Source: Candidatus Fermentibacterota bacterium (GTDB lineage: Bacteria > JAFGKV01). Taken from it: a DNA stretch of 23,549 bases. The stretch lies in the NCBI GenBank assembly GCA_030620115.1, contig JAUXFG010000051.1, positions 1-23,549 of the forward strand. The letters are read 5' to 3'. Position 1 is the stretch's first letter. Each line of letters begins with the position of its first letter. The position numbers and the translations under genes are program-made. Below are positions 22,907 through 23,549 of the stretch, piece by piece. The notes beneath the pieces were generated by a model. It saw nothing but the letters and a program-made list of their open reading frames with translations, was not told where the DNA came from and did not search any database.

Positions 22907-23467
22907 GTGTACTGTAGCGAACGACCGTCCGTTCCCGGAACACGGGGGATCGGCAAGAGGATTGCTGATATCGCGCGGGCGAACTCCCTCTGGGTCGTGG
23001 CGTACGGAACCGGGTGTGGCGCCATCGAGCTTCGGCCGCTTCAAACTGCTCGGTTTGATATGGAACGTTTCGGCATATCAATGCGCGTAACCCCACGTCA
23101 GGCCGACATCATCATCATATCCGGATACCTGGCAGTGAAGACACTGAAGCGTGTTTTGCGCGTTTATGAGCAGATGCAGTCGCCCAAGTACGTGATGGGG
23201 CTTGGCTCCTGTACCATCAACGGAGGGATGTACTACGATTCCTATAATACCATCAACAAGCTCGATCTCTATCTCCCCGTGGATGTATACGTTGCGGGGT
23301 GTATGCCGCGGCCCGAATCGATCATCCAGGGCTTCCAACTGCTCATGAAACAGATCAAGGAGGGAAAGGCCGAGGGATGGCGGCACTATGTGGAGAACTT
23401 GGAATGGTATCGCGAGAACCAGAAACGAGTCATCAAGAACTGGGATCTCCCGGATTACAACTGGTAG
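22907..23467 (+). CDS. nuoB: NuoB/MbhJ/MbsJ-like 4Fe-4S subunit with three cysteine ligands
   Basis: 186 residues from GTG 22907, with GAGGA six bases upstream. It is the small subunit that holds the proximal 4Fe-4S cluster (N2 in complex I). Ligand positions: complex I has CCAIE, this protein has C37-G38-AIE, so one of the paired cysteines is glycine; the other two, C102 (GLGSCTINGG) and C132 (VAGCMPRPE), are present. MBH hydrogenase J subunits have CxxC-D-I-E, which is also absent. A further cysteine, C3, is close to the N-terminus and probably not a ligand. Three ligands fit the site-differentiated cluster described for MBS. The C-terminal ~40 residues (GWRHYVENLEWYRENQKR…) are longer than in MBH. 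Whether K, L and N subunits follow is beyond the window. Confidence 0.9.
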   Translation: MYCSERPSVPGTRGIGKRIADIARANSLWVVAYGTGCGAIELRPLQTARFDMERFGISMRVTPRQADIIIISGYLAVKTLKRVLRVYEQMQSPKYVMGLGSCTINGGMYYDSYNTINKLDLYLPVDVYVAGCMPRPESIIQGFQLLMKQIKEGKAEGWRHYVENLEWYRENQKRVIKNWDLPDYNW

Positions 23468-23510
23468 GGGGGATGGGGGACTGGGGTGATGGGGGAAGGG
23501 GGGGATGGGG
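23467..23510 (+). other. G-rich tract with six G runs
   Basis: Runs of 6, 5, 4, 5, 7 and 4 guanines separated by two to four bases begin at the last base of the NuoB-like stop codon. On the plus strand (and in the mRNA) this could fold into G-quadruplexes. It looks like a degenerate type C repeat end (compare GGGGGAGAGGAGGGGG at 16407-16422). Confidence 0.6.
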
Positions 23511-23514
23511 AGGA

Positions 23515-23549
23515 AACATCGAATGGGAGAAGGGGAGTGGGGGAGAGAA
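23515..23549. repeat. 35-bp unit, perfect direct repeat of 16448-16482
   Basis: Runs to the end of the window, so the true length of identity is unknown. Same orientation as the upstream copy, which places the nine-gene respiratory operon between two direct repeats. Confidence 0.95.

Noticed and set aside
16676-23467. Ordinary Mrp Na+/H+ antiporter
   Set aside because: NuoH- and NuoB-like genes follow in the same tightly spaced operon and there is no full-length MrpA; a DUF4040 protein and an MbhE domain take its place as in MBH/MBS.
22907-23467. Group 4 [NiFe]-hydrogenase small subunit
   Set aside because: The CxxC-D-I-E motif of hydrogenase J subunits is absent (CGAIE instead) and no large subunit is visible. 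Cannot be fully excluded because the window ends here.

Overview
This 23.5-kb window (moderately GC-rich, dense operons separated by repeat-filled gaps) looks like a chromosome segment of an uncultured-type, probably anaerobic bacterium related to the FCB assemblage (candidate phyla such as Eisenbacteria, Latescibacteria or Zixibacteria). That placement is an inference. It rests on two secreted proteins that end in the FlgD-Ig/type IX-secretion-like C-terminal domain (…PNP…Y(D/N)xxGRxVrtL…W…NGvYlcr…vvlr), a TonB system with an acidic linker, and several families of palindromic intergenic repeats. No rRNA, tRNA, CRISPR array or transposase gene was recognised.

Layout. 1-330: end of a repeat-filled gap. 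328-2735 (minus): a metallo-beta-lactamase-fold hydrolase followed by an overlapping GT-C (GT39-like) membrane glycosyltransferase. 2736-3251: gap with a large palindromic element. 3252-5405 (plus): exbB-exbD-exbD-tonB operon with a hairpin after it. 5637-7910 (plus): secreted beta-propeller/FN3 protein with a sorting domain and a strong intrinsic terminator. 7911-8319: repeats. 8320-9135 (plus): orphan CheR-type methyltransferase. 9389-12087 (minus): lysine-ketoglutarate reductase and saccharopine dehydrogenase as two adjacent genes, i.e. the first two steps of lysine breakdown through saccharopine. 12088-13881: 1.8 kb of repeats and degenerate sequence. 13882-15825 (minus): secreted M1 aminopeptidase with a sorting domain. 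15826-16675: repeats. 16676-23467 (plus): a tight respiratory operon.

The most interesting part is that last operon: mnhE, mnhF, mnhG, a DUF4040 protein, an MbhE-MnhB fusion, mnhC, a 986-residue protein made of two fused antiporter-like (MnhD/NuoL-M-N) halves, nuoH-like and nuoB-like. This is not a plain Mrp antiporter. The order A-B-C-D-(E)F-G-H-H'-M-J is the order I recall for the archaeal MBX/MBS complex (ferredoxin-dependent sulfane-sulfur reductase related to MBH hydrogenase and complex I), but here H and H' are one polypeptide. The NuoB-like subunit has only one cysteine (Cys37-Gly38) where complex I has a Cys pair, leaving three ligands for the proximal 4Fe-4S cluster. That fits the site-differentiated cluster proposed as the MBS catalytic site. 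The K, L and N subunits are not seen: the window ends 82 bases after the NuoB gene, in a G-rich tract and a repeat.

The gaps hold at least three repeat families: (A) about 120-240-bp elements with TTCTCACC / GGTGAGAA inverted ends and swappable inner hairpins; (B) two near-identical ~140-bp TGGAGGG…CCCTCCA elements; (C) clusters of TGTCATTCTGAG…GAAGAATCT and 'AACATCGAATGGGAGAAGG' type units. One type C unit occurs as a perfect 35-bp direct repeat on both sides of the MBS-like operon. Several start codons are GTG or TTG backed by strong Shine-Dalgarno sites, so many N-termini given here are shorter than the longest open frame.
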